64,000 bases of DNA from Fulvivirga ligni. GTDB lineage: Bacteria > Bacteroidota > Bacteroidia > Cytophagales > Cyclobacteriaceae. Where the stretch lies: NCBI RefSeq assembly GCF_021389935.1, contig NZ_CP089979.1:4135001-4199000 (forward strand). The letters are read 5' to 3'. Below, piece after piece: positions 41,174-49,922 of this stretch. How positions within the stretch are numbered: the first letter of the stretch is position 1; each line of letters begins with the position of its first letter. The translations under genes were made by a program, and so were the position numbers. The notes beneath the pieces were generated by a model that saw only the letters and a list, made by a program, of their open reading frames with translations, searched no databases and was not told the origin of the DNA.

Positions 41174-41183
41174 AAATCGATTT
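41174..41183. promoter_or_regulatory. AATCGATT palindrome between divergent genes
   Basis: AAATCGATTT, a perfect 10-bp palindrome, lies 78 bp from the start of the minus-strand gene pair and 142 bp from the plus-strand pseudo-receiver gene. It could control either. The remainder of the 228-bp gap (41097-41324) shows nothing else. Confidence 0.45.
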
Positions 41184-41324
41184 AGCCAAAAATTCAGCTA
41201 AAATAAATTTCATTAATGACAATAATTTGATATTATTGACTAGATTTGAATTCAGAAAACGATTGCAATTTTACTAATCAACCCAACCCCTGTAAAATGA
41301 ATTGAGAATTTAAATATTTTAGTT

Positions 41325-41738
41325 ATGGCTTTATCTTTTGTAATTGATGAGAACAGAAAAGAGTTTGAGGAGTTAACACAGGTGGTTGAAAGATTGGAGC
41401 TGAAACACAAAATGAAATATTTCTCAAAGGTGCGTGATGCGATTAATTATATCAATGATTCCGGAGTAACTCCAGATTTCATTTTTATCAATCATGAAAT
41501 GTCGTTTTTGAAAGCTTATACCTGGTTTAGAGCGATAGATGGGATGCCTAAGCTTTCTGAAACTTTGAATGTACTTTACAGTGAAACAGTGCCTGCTAAC
41601 ATACATATATTTCCGTCTATGAAGGTGGATCATTTTTACACGAAGCCTTCTAAGCAGAAACATTATGATGATATTTTGACAAGAATACTGTTTAAACCGG
41701 AGACACCCTTTTACGTGCTTCCGTACCAGTTTAATTAG
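41325..41738 (+). CDS. Degenerate receiver-domain (pseudo-receiver) protein
   Basis: A 137-residue single-domain protein with the alternating pattern of a CheY fold. Strand 1 is MALSFVIDEN (one acidic residue instead of a pair) and strand 3 is DFIFINHEM, where Asn replaces the phospho-acceptor Asp. The conserved Lys remains as FYTKPSKQKHYDDIL near the end. It probably cannot be phosphorylated and would act through protein contacts. No kinase is adjacent. The fold is inferred from pattern only. Confidence 0.6.
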   Translation: MALSFVIDENRKEFEELTQVVERLELKHKMKYFSKVRDAINYINDSGVTPDFIFINHEMSFLKAYTWFRAIDGMPKLSETLNVLYSETVPANIHIFPSMKVDHFYTKPSKQKHYDDILTRILFKPETPFYVLPYQFN

Positions 41739-41812
41739 ATAACACAGACAGGTTTTTCCCTCACATTATGTGAGAAATCCTAAATGCTACTACTGGATTT
41801 TAGAACCTGACA

Positions 41813-41846
41813 AAAAGCTCTCGGCCTCACAGGGAGCTTTTGTTTT
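41813..41846 (+). terminator. Rho-independent terminator
   Basis: AAAAGCTC (41813-41820) pairs with GAGCTTTT (41834-41841), followed by GTTTT. It ends the pseudo-receiver gene and may also serve the convergent operon. Confidence 0.7.
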
Positions 41847-41907
41847 ATATTGTCTATTAGGTTTTAGCCATAGACCCAAGAAAAAAGATTTTAATTCCAG
41901 AAATCAC

Positions 41908-43398
41908 TCAATACTCCAAATCTTTTAGCATCACACTAATATCATCCTCAGAAGAATAATGGCCGTTGATCATTACTCCACCTATGGCACCCATGTTTTC
42001 TACACTTTCTAGTGGGTTCTTATTGAGAAGTACCAGGTTGGCCTTCTTCCCTTTTTCCACTGTGCCTATCTCCTGCTCCATTTGCAAATATTCAGCGGCG
42101 TTGATGGTGGCCATGCGTAAAATATTTAGTGGTGATATACCAGCATCGGCCAATTCTTTAAACTCCTGATGCAAAGAGAAGCCCGGCACTATCCAGCCTG
42201 CAGTTACAGCGTCTGAACCTGTGAGCATTTTCACGCCTTGCTCGTCATAGAGTTTTACTAGCGCTAACTCCTTTTGATAGACTTGTATCAAAAATTCCTT
42301 TTCCTCATCAGTGAGTGACTCTTCGTAATCATTAGTCACCTCCTGCCAGGCCTCAAGCTCTTCAGGCTCTATATATTTTAGATTAGGATTATTCTTATGC
42401 TCATCCAGAAAGGCTAACATACTGGTTTTGAGTCTAATGAAAGTGGGCACCTGCCATGTTCCATTTTTCACATATACCTGAGCCGCCTGAACCGAAAGTG
42501 TCTCATCATAGGTGCTAATAATCTTTTGCATGCGCTCATACTCTTCTTCACTGAAGCCCTTCATAGGGTTGATCAGCTTTTTCTCAATTATACCATGGGC
42601 CAATCCTGCGGCAAATCCAGGCACATATTTCAAAAAGCCTGGTACTGTGGGGGCTTCACTAAGTAACTGATCTTTTTCAGGAGAAGCTACCACGAGACCT
42701 CCTAAGCCCATGCCCAAGTGCTCTATGGTAATAAAGCCAGAATCAGATGCCATGGTCATATCCACTGGTGCAGGCACATGTCCTAGTACTCTAATATTGC
42801 TTTTACGGCCTTGGGCTAACGCTGCGAAAAACACATCAGGCTCCACAAAGGCAATTTTGATAAAATCAGCTCCTTGCTCCTTTTCTGTCTTTACAAGTTC
42901 AGAAGCTTCTTCTACATTAGTGCCATTATTGGGCATTAACAATTCTCCAGGCATAGCCAATACGGTTGGCTCATCTTCAAATGCTGGTAAAGTACCATTA
43001 GCTCTCTTCTTAAGAAGTTCCTCGCTCCCTGCCATCTCTCTAAAACCCGTTATACCATTGGCAAGCAATAGTTTAAAATTATGCGTAGGATCTGGTTTAT
43101 TGAAAACATGTAAGTGCATGTCAATAAATCCCGGCACTACATATTTGCCAGTCGCATCAATTGTCTGAATGCCATCGCCGGCAGGTAATGACTCTGAAAT
43201 ATCAGCAATTACACCATCCTTGATTAGCACATTGGTAACATCAGAAATGGCTCCACTTTTAGGATCCACAACTTTCACATTCTTTAATAGAATGGGAGCT
43301 GCCACATCTACTTCTCGTTCAATTTCCACTAAAGTGTGCTCTGAACCACAAGCGGCGAAAATCAATAGTACCAACGAAAATATTATTCCTTTTTTCAT
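41908..43398 (-). CDS. Amidohydrolase family lipoprotein (imidazolonepropionase-like)
   Basis: A 496-residue lipoprotein (LIFAAC, Cys17) of the metal-dependent amidohydrolase superfamily. An N-terminal composite beta-sandwich (LLKNVKVVDPKSGAISDVTN) leads into the metal motif GFIDMHLH, a second metal His in HVPAPV / ITIEHLG, and the catalytic Asp in MLTGSDAV. The C-terminal GTVEKGKKANLVLLNKNPLE is typical. Export as a lipoprotein suggests action on a substrate outside the inner membrane, such as an aromatic ester, peptide or lactone. It is the last gene of the Crp/Fnr-headed operon. Confidence 0.85.
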   Translation of the reverse strand: MKKGIIFSLVLLIFAACGSEHTLVEIEREVDVAAPILLKNVKVVDPKSGAISDVTNVLIKDGVIADISESLPAGDGIQTIDATGKYVVPGFIDMHLHVFNKPDPTHNFKLLLANGITGFREMAGSEELLKKRANGTLPAFEDEPTVLAMPGELLMPNNGTNVEEASELVKTEKEQGADFIKIAFVEPDVFFAALAQGRKSNIRVLGHVPAPVDMTMASDSGFITIEHLGMGLGGLVVASPEKDQLLSEAPTVPGFLKYVPGFAAGLAHGIIEKKLINPMKGFSEEEYERMQKIISTYDETLSVQAAQVYVKNGTWQVPTFIRLKTSMLAFLDEHKNNPNLKYIEPEELEAWQEVTNDYEESLTDEEKEFLIQVYQKELALVKLYDEQGVKMLTGSDAVTAGWIVPGFSLHQEFKELADAGISPLNILRMATINAAEYLQMEQEIGTVEKGKKANLVLLNKNPLESVENMGAIGGVMINGHYSSEDDISVMLKDLEY

Positions 43399-43421
43399 CC
43401 TTAAAATCCCTTTACTAATAT

Positions 43422-44048
43422 TTAATTATTCCACTTTAACCAATCATCCATCTCTTTATAGATGTTTGCCACCAAGTCATCTCTATCTATTCCTGGTAGA
43501 TCGTTATTCACTACATACCCCATTTGGGTTAAAGCATATGATAGACAAGCATAACTCGACCTAAATTGTTCAAGCATAGACTTTGAAATCTCAAGCTTGC
43601 CTCCAGGCACTACTGTGTTAATACTATCTTGCTCATAGACGGCCGTTAAGCCATTAATCAACCACTCTTCAGCTTCTTTTTTTAAACTATATATCAATTT
43701 AGCATCTGAGTTCAATTCACAAAGCACATTTTGAATTTTCAATCGCTTCTGTATGGTTGCCATAACAATTGCAACAGCTCTGTCTCCATTTACCCAAACC
43801 AGAGTATTATGAAGCTTGTGAGGCGCCCTTCCCTCCATGTTCTCTGACGCCTCTACAAACCCAAAACCTGTCCCTTCATACCAACTAATGCTCACTTTAG
43901 AATTCTTTGAAAAGCACTTTTTCATTTCTACCCACTGAGCATTATCTCTACAGAACCTTTCGAACTCTATTAATTCCTTGATTCGCTGCTTTTCTAAATC
44001 TACTTGGTAAGATGTGGCAGTCGGTTTTTTTAACAAATGACTTAACAT
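43422..44048 (-). CDS. NTF2-like (SnoaL-type) protein
   Basis: A 208-residue cytoplasmic protein with the cone-shaped NTF2-like fold: ELIEFERFCRDNAQWVEMKK, VSISWYEGTGFGFVEASENM, HKLHNTLVWVNGDRAVAIV and RDDLVANIYKEMDDWL at the end. Members act as isomerases, dehydratases, or binding partners; no catalytic residues can be fixed here. It lies 4 bp after the alpha/beta-hydrolase gene in a tightly packed operon, so it probably handles an intermediate of the same pathway. Confidence 0.72.
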   Translation of the reverse strand: MLSHLLKKPTATSYQVDLEKQRIKELIEFERFCRDNAQWVEMKKCFSKNSKVSISWYEGTGFGFVEASENMEGRAPHKLHNTLVWVNGDRAVAIVMATIQKRLKIQNVLCELNSDAKLIYSLKKEAEEWLINGLTAVYEQDSINTVVPGGKLEISKSMLEQFRSSYACLSYALTQMGYVVNNDLPGIDRDDLVANIYKEMDDWLKWNN

Positions 44049-44052
44049 CCCT

Positions 44053-44895
44053 TTATACTAACCCTCTTTTCTTTAAGCCATCAATCAAGTCGACTGCAAA
44101 TGTCGGCGGATGCAGTAGATAGCCTAGATGCCCGCCAGGTACATACAGGACATCTGTTCCGAACTGACTAGCCAGAATAGTAACTGGCCATGCCGCCACT
44201 GCCTGTATCGACTCCCTACCTACACAAAAGGCTATTTTACCTTTATTGGCTCTGAGCACGTCCGTATCAAAATCAGTAGACGGGTATTGTCTTACTTCAT
44301 GTTCGAACCAATAGACTACGTTGGGATTATCACTACCATCATTTTTCTTCATGATTTCCCCATCAGCCGTACCGGGGATGTATGAATCTACAAACTTGCG
44401 TTTAGCAGCTCCTGCTCCCTCTTCCTTATATAAATCATATAGGTCATGATTAGCCTTTTCCCAATTTTCTGTATCATTTAGGTATTTTAAAGCCGTGGGT
44501 TCATGCGGAATAAGTGCTTTTATTAAGTCTGGGTGTAATGACATTAACTGAAGAGAAACCAGTGCGCCGGAGCTACTGGCAAAAACATATGCCGGCTCAT
44601 TAGTAAGGTATTTGATTAGCTCTGCCGCATCATTAGCATCAGTGTTTATTCGTTTTGAATAATCTTGATCCCCTTGTAGCTCAGATCCCGAAAAGCCTCT
44701 TCTATCATAGGTGGCCACGGTAAAAGTTTCACTGAGGATTTCCCTTATCCCGTTAAATATAAAATGATCACCATTCGCACCCGGTATCATCAACATCAAC
44801 GGTCCGTCTCCTTTAGTTTCATAGTATAATGAAGCGCCATCTACGTTTAAAATTCCAGACTTCACACCTTCAACAGATTGATTCATACTTTTCAT
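44053..44895 (-). CDS. Alpha/beta-hydrolase fold protein
   Basis: A 280-residue hydrolase without a signal peptide. The oxyanion region MLMIPGANGDHFIF, the nucleophile elbow FASSSGALVS (Ser centre) and the late His in YVPGGHLGYL complete a Ser-(Asp)-His triad. Small esterases and lactonases of this kind often work in degradation of aromatic or terpenoid compounds. It is separated by only 4 bp from both neighbours, an amidohydrolase upstream and an NTF2-like protein downstream. Confidence 0.85.
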   Translation of the reverse strand: MKSMNQSVEGVKSGILNVDGASLYYETKGDGPLMLMIPGANGDHFIFNGIREILSETFTVATYDRRGFSGSELQGDQDYSKRINTDANDAAELIKYLTNEPAYVFASSSGALVSLQLMSLHPDLIKALIPHEPTALKYLNDTENWEKANHDLYDLYKEEGAGAAKRKFVDSYIPGTADGEIMKKNDGSDNPNVVYWFEHEVRQYPSTDFDTDVLRANKGKIAFCVGRESIQAVAAWPVTILASQFGTDVLYVPGGHLGYLLHPPTFAVDLIDGLKKRGLV

Positions 44896-44899
44896 AATC

Positions 44900-45919
44900 T
44901 TAAAATTTTAATTTTAGTAAACTTTCAACATTTTGATAACCGATCTTATGCTTATCAGCTTCGCTAATGGGAGCGTTTTCCAAGAATGCTCTGGCCCCAT
45001 CATGTGGCACATATGGATAATCTACTGCATATAAAATACGATCAGCCCCTATGATCTGCATACTATGTAGCAGAGAGGGTACTGAAAACATACCACTAGG
45101 CGTAATATAAAAATTGTTTTGGAAGTACTCTGAGTAACTACGATCTAAGTTTTTAGATACCGGGGTTAGCACATTTGAGATCCGCTCAAGATAAAAGGTG
45201 GCCATCTCACCCCAATGTCCGAGTATAATTTGAAGGTTTGGATATTTATCAAAAACTCCAGCGGCCATCATCCTCACACCGTGGATTCCTGCCTCATTAT
45301 GCCACCCCCAGCCAGCTGTAGAGAACCTGGCACTCACTAACGGATCTAAGCCATCAAAATAAGTATCATACACCGCCTTTGGAGGCACTACAGGGTGTAT
45401 ATAAATAGGCGTTTCTAATTTTTCTGCAGTAGCCAAGATGGGCTCAAAAGATGGGTGATCCAGAAACAAGTTATTGGTTCTGCCATTAATGATCGCAGCA
45501 TTCATTCCTAGCTCATTCACACATCTTTCCAACTCATAAACAGCCGCCTTTACATCCGCAGTGGGCAGAGATGCAAATCCAGAGAATCGGTCAGGATAAT
45601 TCTTCATGGCTGTACCTACCAAATCGTTAGCTTTCTTAGCTACATGAGCTGCCTCCGAGCCTGCAACCATTTGTAGTCCGGGGCTGGTGTAGGATAATAC
45701 CTGCATATCAATGCCATGTTTATCCATATCCGCTATGCGCCCGTCTGCCAGATCGGCAATCTGTTCTAGTGAAGGAGAATACTTGTCATTAATGCTATAG
45801 GCATCCTGAAAATGAGGGTTTAGAGCCTTTACCTGATCAATATAGTACGCACTGATTTCCTTAGTGGCAAAATGCTCTTCAGTGGTAATTATCTTTAGCT
45901 TTTTATCTTTTGTAGTCAT
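44900..45919 (-). CDS. Amidohydrolase-2 family (ACMSD / hydroxybenzoate decarboxylase-like) protein
   Basis: A 339-residue cytoplasmic metal enzyme of the PF04909 group. EEHF near the N-terminus stands in for the usual HxH metal site (ITTEEHFATKE), followed by DMDKHGIDMQVLSYTSPG, IYIHPVVPP, LQIILGHWGE and the C-terminal catalytic Asp in RILYAVDYPY. The E-H-F form occurs in 2,3-dihydroxybenzoate and gamma-resorcylate decarboxylases, so a non-oxidative decarboxylase of an aromatic acid is a good guess. It is the first enzyme gene after the Crp/Fnr regulator, with an FNR-like box in between. Confidence 0.85.
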   Translation of the reverse strand: MTTKDKKLKIITTEEHFATKEISAYYIDQVKALNPHFQDAYSINDKYSPSLEQIADLADGRIADMDKHGIDMQVLSYTSPGLQMVAGSEAAHVAKKANDLVGTAMKNYPDRFSGFASLPTADVKAAVYELERCVNELGMNAAIINGRTNNLFLDHPSFEPILATAEKLETPIYIHPVVPPKAVYDTYFDGLDPLVSARFSTAGWGWHNEAGIHGVRMMAAGVFDKYPNLQIILGHWGEMATFYLERISNVLTPVSKNLDRSYSEYFQNNFYITPSGMFSVPSLLHSMQIIGADRILYAVDYPYVPHDGARAFLENAPISEADKHKIGYQNVESLLKLKF

Positions 45920-45969
45920 TATTGTAACATTTATGACTGCAAAAGAACAGGAACGCTCACCCTAAAACA

Positions 45970-45983
45970 TTGACCTAGATCAA
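45970..45983. promoter_or_regulatory. FNR/CRP-like box before the amidohydrolase operon
   Basis: TTGAC-CTAG-ATCAA matches the FNR consensus TTGAT-N4-ATCAA in nine of ten positions. It overlaps the stop codon of the Crp/Fnr regulator gene and lies about 50 bp upstream of the next start, suitable for control by that regulator. Confidence 0.55.
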
Positions 45984-46558
45984 AATCGACTTTTGGACTT
46001 TAATCGGCTGAGGGTTTCCTCCCTTACATCTAAAAAGCTTGCCAGCACCTTATTAGATACCCGCTGAATAAACTCGGGTCTTTTTTCCAGCAGTAGATCA
46101 AAGCGCTCCTGGGCAGTAAGTGTAATGTGATTTTCTATTTTTTTATTCTGAAAGAAAAAAGCCTCTTCTAGCATCATACGGTAAAACCGATCCCACTCAG
46201 CGTATTTGTCCAGCAGGTAGAAAAATGAATCCCGGTGTAGGCCTAAAAGAACAGTATCTTCAAGTACTTGAAGTGATTCAAGAGAAGGTTGCTGCTGAGT
46301 AAAACTCTGTAATACAGTAAGAATTCTATCCTCAAAAGCAATTAACCTGGTTTTTTCTATCCCACTTTTGGTGATATAGAAGGACCTGGCACCTCCTTTC
46401 ATTATAAAGTAAAAGTAATTGCACACCTCATTGCTTCTCAATATGTAGTCATTCTTCTTATACTCAAAAGTGATGAGCCGATCATGAGCCTCCTCTATCA
46501 AGGCCTCATCCATGACCATGAAATGAGAAATGATATTCTTAATGCGTGGATAATACAT
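45980..46558 (-). CDS. Crp/Fnr family transcriptional regulator
   Basis: A 192-residue regulator of the short Bacteroidota type. A cyclic-nucleotide-binding-like domain (EYKKNDYILRSNEVCNYFYF, ILTVLQSFTQQQPS) is followed by a C-terminal helix-turn-helix (LTAQERFDLLLEKRPEF, NKVLASFLDVREETLSRLKS). No Fe-S cysteine cluster of the Fnr kind is visible, so it likely senses a ligand or redox partner indirectly. It is 60 bp upstream of the catabolic operon on the same strand and probably controls it. Confidence 0.88.
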   Translation of the reverse strand: MYYPRIKNIISHFMVMDEALIEEAHDRLITFEYKKNDYILRSNEVCNYFYFIMKGGARSFYITKSGIEKTRLIAFEDRILTVLQSFTQQQPSLESLQVLEDTVLLGLHRDSFFYLLDKYAEWDRFYRMMLEEAFFFQNKKIENHITLTAQERFDLLLEKRPEFIQRVSNKVLASFLDVREETLSRLKSKSRF

Positions 46559-46600
46559 GAGAAAACAATAACTGGATTTGTTACAAACTATACAAACATA

Positions 46601-46634
46601 AAAAAACTCCTAAAATTTAATTTAGAAGTTTTTT
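46601..46634 (-). terminator. Terminator after the 53-residue peptide gene
   Basis: AAAAAACTCCTAAA (46601-46614) pairs with TTTAGAAGTTTTTT (46621-46634) on an A/T-flanked stem, giving a U-run in either direction. It lies 70 bp downstream of the small minus-strand gene and upstream of the Crp/Fnr gene. Confidence 0.6.
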
Positions 46635-46706
46635 ATTCGAACCCAATTTAACCCTACTTCTCGAGTAGTATCTTCAATCTCTTTTGGCCTTTTATATCTT
46701 TTCAAC

Positions 46707-46868
46707 TTAATCACCTTGCCCTGTCATTGAAAGGTTCAAAAATCCAGGGCAACACATGTCGTTTGATTCATCAACTAACAAACTCCGCCCACACTCTAAT
46801 CCTGAAGGTCGGGCATAAGCGGCAACCATCAGGAGAATAAATATAATAATACTTATAATCCGTTTCAT
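46707..46868 (-). CDS. Small secreted Cys-containing peptide (53 residues)
   Basis: ATG at 46868 opens a 53-codon frame. A compact signal peptide (MKRIISIIIFILLMVAAYA) is followed by a short mature part with three Cys (LECGRS, DMCCPGF) ending TGQGD. I do not recognise it. Signal peptide, own terminator and otherwise empty 650-bp interval (46559-47212) support a real gene. The remaining 344 bp up to the phytochrome start show no other frame; they probably contain that gene's promoter. Confidence 0.5.
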   Translation of the reverse strand: MKRIISIIIFILLMVAAYARPSGLECGRSLLVDESNDMCCPGFLNLSMTGQGD

Positions 46869-47212
46869 TTCGCTTCACTTTAAGTTCAATACATTAATAC
46901 CAATAGAGATGCCAAACAGATGAATTTATACACCCATACTTCGAAATCGGGAAAAGTGAAGTGTAGAACGGTTTAGCTTGGGTTTGTTTTGCTTATACTC
47001 TCGTGGTTTAAACTCATGTTTTTTCCACCATTCGGAAAACTAGCCATTATATGTATCCAAATGGGATGCTATAAGTGATAACAGGTTTGACTGTTTAACA
47101 ACAATTTTTATTTTTATTAATAAACTTATAACCATATCATAAAAACTCTGTTATACTTTCTTTTTTGTGCGTAATAAATTTCATAACCTAAACCCATCGT
47201 GTTAACTAAATA

Positions 47213-49441
47213 ATGGCTGATAGTACTTTTATAAAAGAAGCATTAAAACGTTGTGAAGATGAAAAAATACATCTCATTGGTTCCATTCAATCTCATGGCT
47301 ATCTTGTTGGCGTAAATAGGCATGATTATATCATCAAGTATGTAAGTGAAAACATAGAATTGCTGTTTAAAGGCGAGCTACTTGGTGAAAAAATTGACAT
47401 CATTGATGGTCAAATCAACACTTCGGTAAGTGGAAACACGCTAGTAGAGCTTCTTAACACTCAGGTAAGAACGGAAAATTTTGATGGTTATAATCCTTAC
47501 AGCATTACTCTAAATGGTGTGCCTTATAACCTGATCACACATACTATATCTGATCTCATTGTCCTAGAATTTGAACCCGAAACAAATGATAGTAAGGGAC
47601 TGGAAATCAACTCATTCCTAGGTGATGTACTCATTCACCTTAATGTATCTAACAAAACCCTGAAAGAAATTTTTGCGGTAGCTAGTATTAAACTTAAGGA
47701 CTTGCTAGGCATGGACAGGGTGATGATATATCAGTTTGATGATGACTGGAGTGGCGAAGTGATAGCTGAGGCTAAGGAAAGCGATCTTGAGCCTTATTTA
47801 GGCCTGCATTTCCCGGCTACAGATATACCCAGACAGGCTCGTATACTTTACACCAAGAATAAAACCAGGCACATAGCCAGCACACTTTCTGAACCTGTTC
47901 ACATTCTCTCCAAGTCAAATAAACCATTGGATCAAAGTTTCTGTCAGCTTAGGTCAGTTTCTCCGGTGCATATAGAATATTTGAAAAACATGGGCGTAAC
48001 GGCCAGTTTTTCCATTTCTCTACTTTGCCATGGTAAACTATGGGGGCTAGTATCATGCCATCATTATTCGCCAAAATTTCTAGATTATAATACCAGAAAG
48101 GCTAGTGAAATCATATCGCATTATCTTTCTAATATCGTGGAGTTAAAGTCTGACAAAGATTTAGCTGAGCAAAGAGACAAATATGAGCATGTGGTCCAAA
48201 CTCTGGAGACTCAGATAAGAGAAGACTGGAATTTAAAATCTGGACTAACATCACACAATACCAATTTACTCTCTTTAAACAGAGCTCAAGGTGCTGCTTT
48301 GTTTATTCAAGATGAAATAACAGTAATTGGAGAAACTCCTTCAGAAAATGATGTGAAGGCTATTATTGATGCTTTTTTCAATAGTGATATTCAAGAGGAT
48401 GTTTTTCACACCACATCTCTTGCACATTTATACCCTTTTACTGAGAAAATGAAAGATGTGGCCAGTGGTCTGATGATAGTGGTCATATCTAAAGAGCTTA
48501 AAGAGTGTCTTCTTTGGTTTAAGCCGGAAAAGATACAGAATGTAAGCTGGGCGGGTAAACCTGATAAGGTGCTTACTACCAGCGACGAAGGTGTTGTATC
48601 CTTATCACCTCGCAAATCATTTGAAAAGTGGGAAACTACTGTTTCCAATACTTCTGAGAGCTGGCGCCCCTATGAAGTGGAAGCAGCAAAAGTGGTAAAG
48701 GAAAAGATTGAAACCTATCTAAGGCTTAAATCCAATGAGGTAAGAAGATTAAATGAAAAACTGACTTTAGCTTATGACGAGCTAAATACCTTTAGCTATA
48801 CCCTATCTCATGATCTGAGAACACCATTGAATAACATTCATGGTTATCTGGAGCTGTATCTGGAAGAAGAAGGGCTAGATGTAGCTGACAACTTCTATTT
48901 ACAAAAGGTGATGTCAAACACTGAATTGATGCAAAAAATGATCAAGGAGGTAATGTCATATGCGCAAGTAACCCAGGCAGAGGTAGAATTCACTGATGTT
49001 AACGTGCATGAGGTAATTGAGGAGATTCAAGCACAGCTGCACAAAGAGTCACCCAACTGCGTTATTCAAAACGAGCTATCTCCAGATCTCATTATCCAGG
49101 GCAATGCTGTAATGCTTTTTCAGATACTGTTTAATCTGGTAGAGAACGCGCTGAAATACCGGGACAAAAATAAAGAGTGCTATGTTAAAGTATTTAGCGA
49201 ACAAAATGAAGAGAAAATTGATTTATATATAGAGGACAACGGTGTGGGCATTGATCCCAAGGATTTAAATAATATTTTTAGATTATTTAAGCGTGTGAAT
49301 AGAGATCCTGCAATACAAGGTTCCGGCGTTGGATTGAGTATTGTTAAGAAATTAATTTCTAAGCATAATGGTACTATTGAAGTTACCAGTGAAGTTGGAA
49401 AGGGATCAATTTTTAAGATTACATTTAATAAAGTGCAATAA
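47213..49441 (+). CDS. Bacteriophytochrome histidine kinase
   Basis: A 742-residue red/far-red light sensor kinase. The biliverdin-binding Cys14 is present in KRCEDEKIHLIGSIQSHG, followed by a PAS domain (~20-120), GAF domain (~145-310, with Asp204 in FPATDIPRQA) and PHY domain (~320-500). The transmitter has His533 in YTLSHDLRTPLNN and a HATPase with NLVENALKYR, DNGVGI and GSGVGLSIVKKLI. The DIP motif and the Cys imply a working photosensor. A response regulator follows 1 bp after the stop codon. No heme oxygenase gene for chromophore synthesis is visible in the window. Confidence 0.95.
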   Translation: MADSTFIKEALKRCEDEKIHLIGSIQSHGYLVGVNRHDYIIKYVSENIELLFKGELLGEKIDIIDGQINTSVSGNTLVELLNTQVRTENFDGYNPYSITLNGVPYNLITHTISDLIVLEFEPETNDSKGLEINSFLGDVLIHLNVSNKTLKEIFAVASIKLKDLLGMDRVMIYQFDDDWSGEVIAEAKESDLEPYLGLHFPATDIPRQARILYTKNKTRHIASTLSEPVHILSKSNKPLDQSFCQLRSVSPVHIEYLKNMGVTASFSISLLCHGKLWGLVSCHHYSPKFLDYNTRKASEIISHYLSNIVELKSDKDLAEQRDKYEHVVQTLETQIREDWNLKSGLTSHNTNLLSLNRAQGAALFIQDEITVIGETPSENDVKAIIDAFFNSDIQEDVFHTTSLAHLYPFTEKMKDVASGLMIVVISKELKECLLWFKPEKIQNVSWAGKPDKVLTTSDEGVVSLSPRKSFEKWETTVSNTSESWRPYEVEAAKVVKEKIETYLRLKSNEVRRLNEKLTLAYDELNTFSYTLSHDLRTPLNNIHGYLELYLEEEGLDVADNFYLQKVMSNTELMQKMIKEVMSYAQVTQAEVEFTDVNVHEVIEEIQAQLHKESPNCVIQNELSPDLIIQGNAVMLFQILFNLVENALKYRDKNKECYVKVFSEQNEEKIDLYIEDNGVGIDPKDLNNIFRLFKRVNRDPAIQGSGVGLSIVKKLISKHNGTIEVTSEVGKGSIFKITFNKVQ

Positions 49442-49442
49442 C

Positions 49443-49847
49443 ATGGATATTGTTTGTGTAGAAGACAACGAAGACTTTACATTTTTTCTCTCTAAAGCTT
49501 TGAAAGATTTAGAGACTATAGAATACGGCATCTACGGACAAGCTACGGATGCTATGGGAGCTCTAAGTAATGGTGAAATATCACTTCCAAAGATGTTTCT
49601 ATTAGACATTGATTTGCCTGATATGGATGGTTTTACATTTCTTCGTGAATTGAGAGACTCTTCCTTATACAGGAATATACCGGTGGTCATGCTTTCATCG
49701 TCAGATAATCCGACTGATATACAAAAGGCCAGCCAGCTGGGTGCTAATGCATATGTTACTAAGCCAGGAGGTTTTAAGCAGATAAAAGGTATGGTGGCAG
49801 ATATATGTGACTTTTGGTTAAAGCATCATAAGCTTCCAGCTGCTTAA
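49443..49847 (+). CDS. Single-domain response regulator partnered with the phytochrome
   Basis: A 134-residue stand-alone receiver. The ATG at 49443, directly after the phytochrome stop, is preferred to an in-frame start at 49368 that would overlap the kinase gene. Acidic residues Glu7-Asp8, phospho-acceptor Asp55 in FLLDIDLPDMDG, Ser/Thr in MLSSSD and Lys in YVTKPGG are all present. Without an output domain it must act on other proteins, in the manner of Rcp1-type phytochrome partners. Followed by a strong terminator. Confidence 0.92.
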   Translation: MDIVCVEDNEDFTFFLSKALKDLETIEYGIYGQATDAMGALSNGEISLPKMFLLDIDLPDMDGFTFLRELRDSSLYRNIPVVMLSSSDNPTDIQKASQLGANAYVTKPGGFKQIKGMVADICDFWLKHHKLPAA

Positions 49848-49869
49848 GGAGCTTGGTACTACTAATACA

Positions 49870-49902
49870 AAAAGGCCGTTTCAAAATCTGAAACGGCCTT
49901 TT
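49870..49902 (+). terminator. Strong rho-independent terminator
   Basis: AAAAGGCCGTTTCA (49870-49883) and TGAAACGGCCTTTT (49889-49902) form a perfect 14-bp stem with a 5-base loop and U-run. It can stop the phytochrome operon and the convergent DUF1206 gene. Confidence 0.9.
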
Positions 49903-49922
49903 CTATATAGTTTAATTCCTAA

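Noticed and set aside
42710-43168. 152-codon frame antisense to the amidohydrolase lipoprotein gene
   Set aside because: Opposite strand of a clear enzyme gene. The Ser/Ala/Pro-rich translation is a shadow of the real codon pattern.
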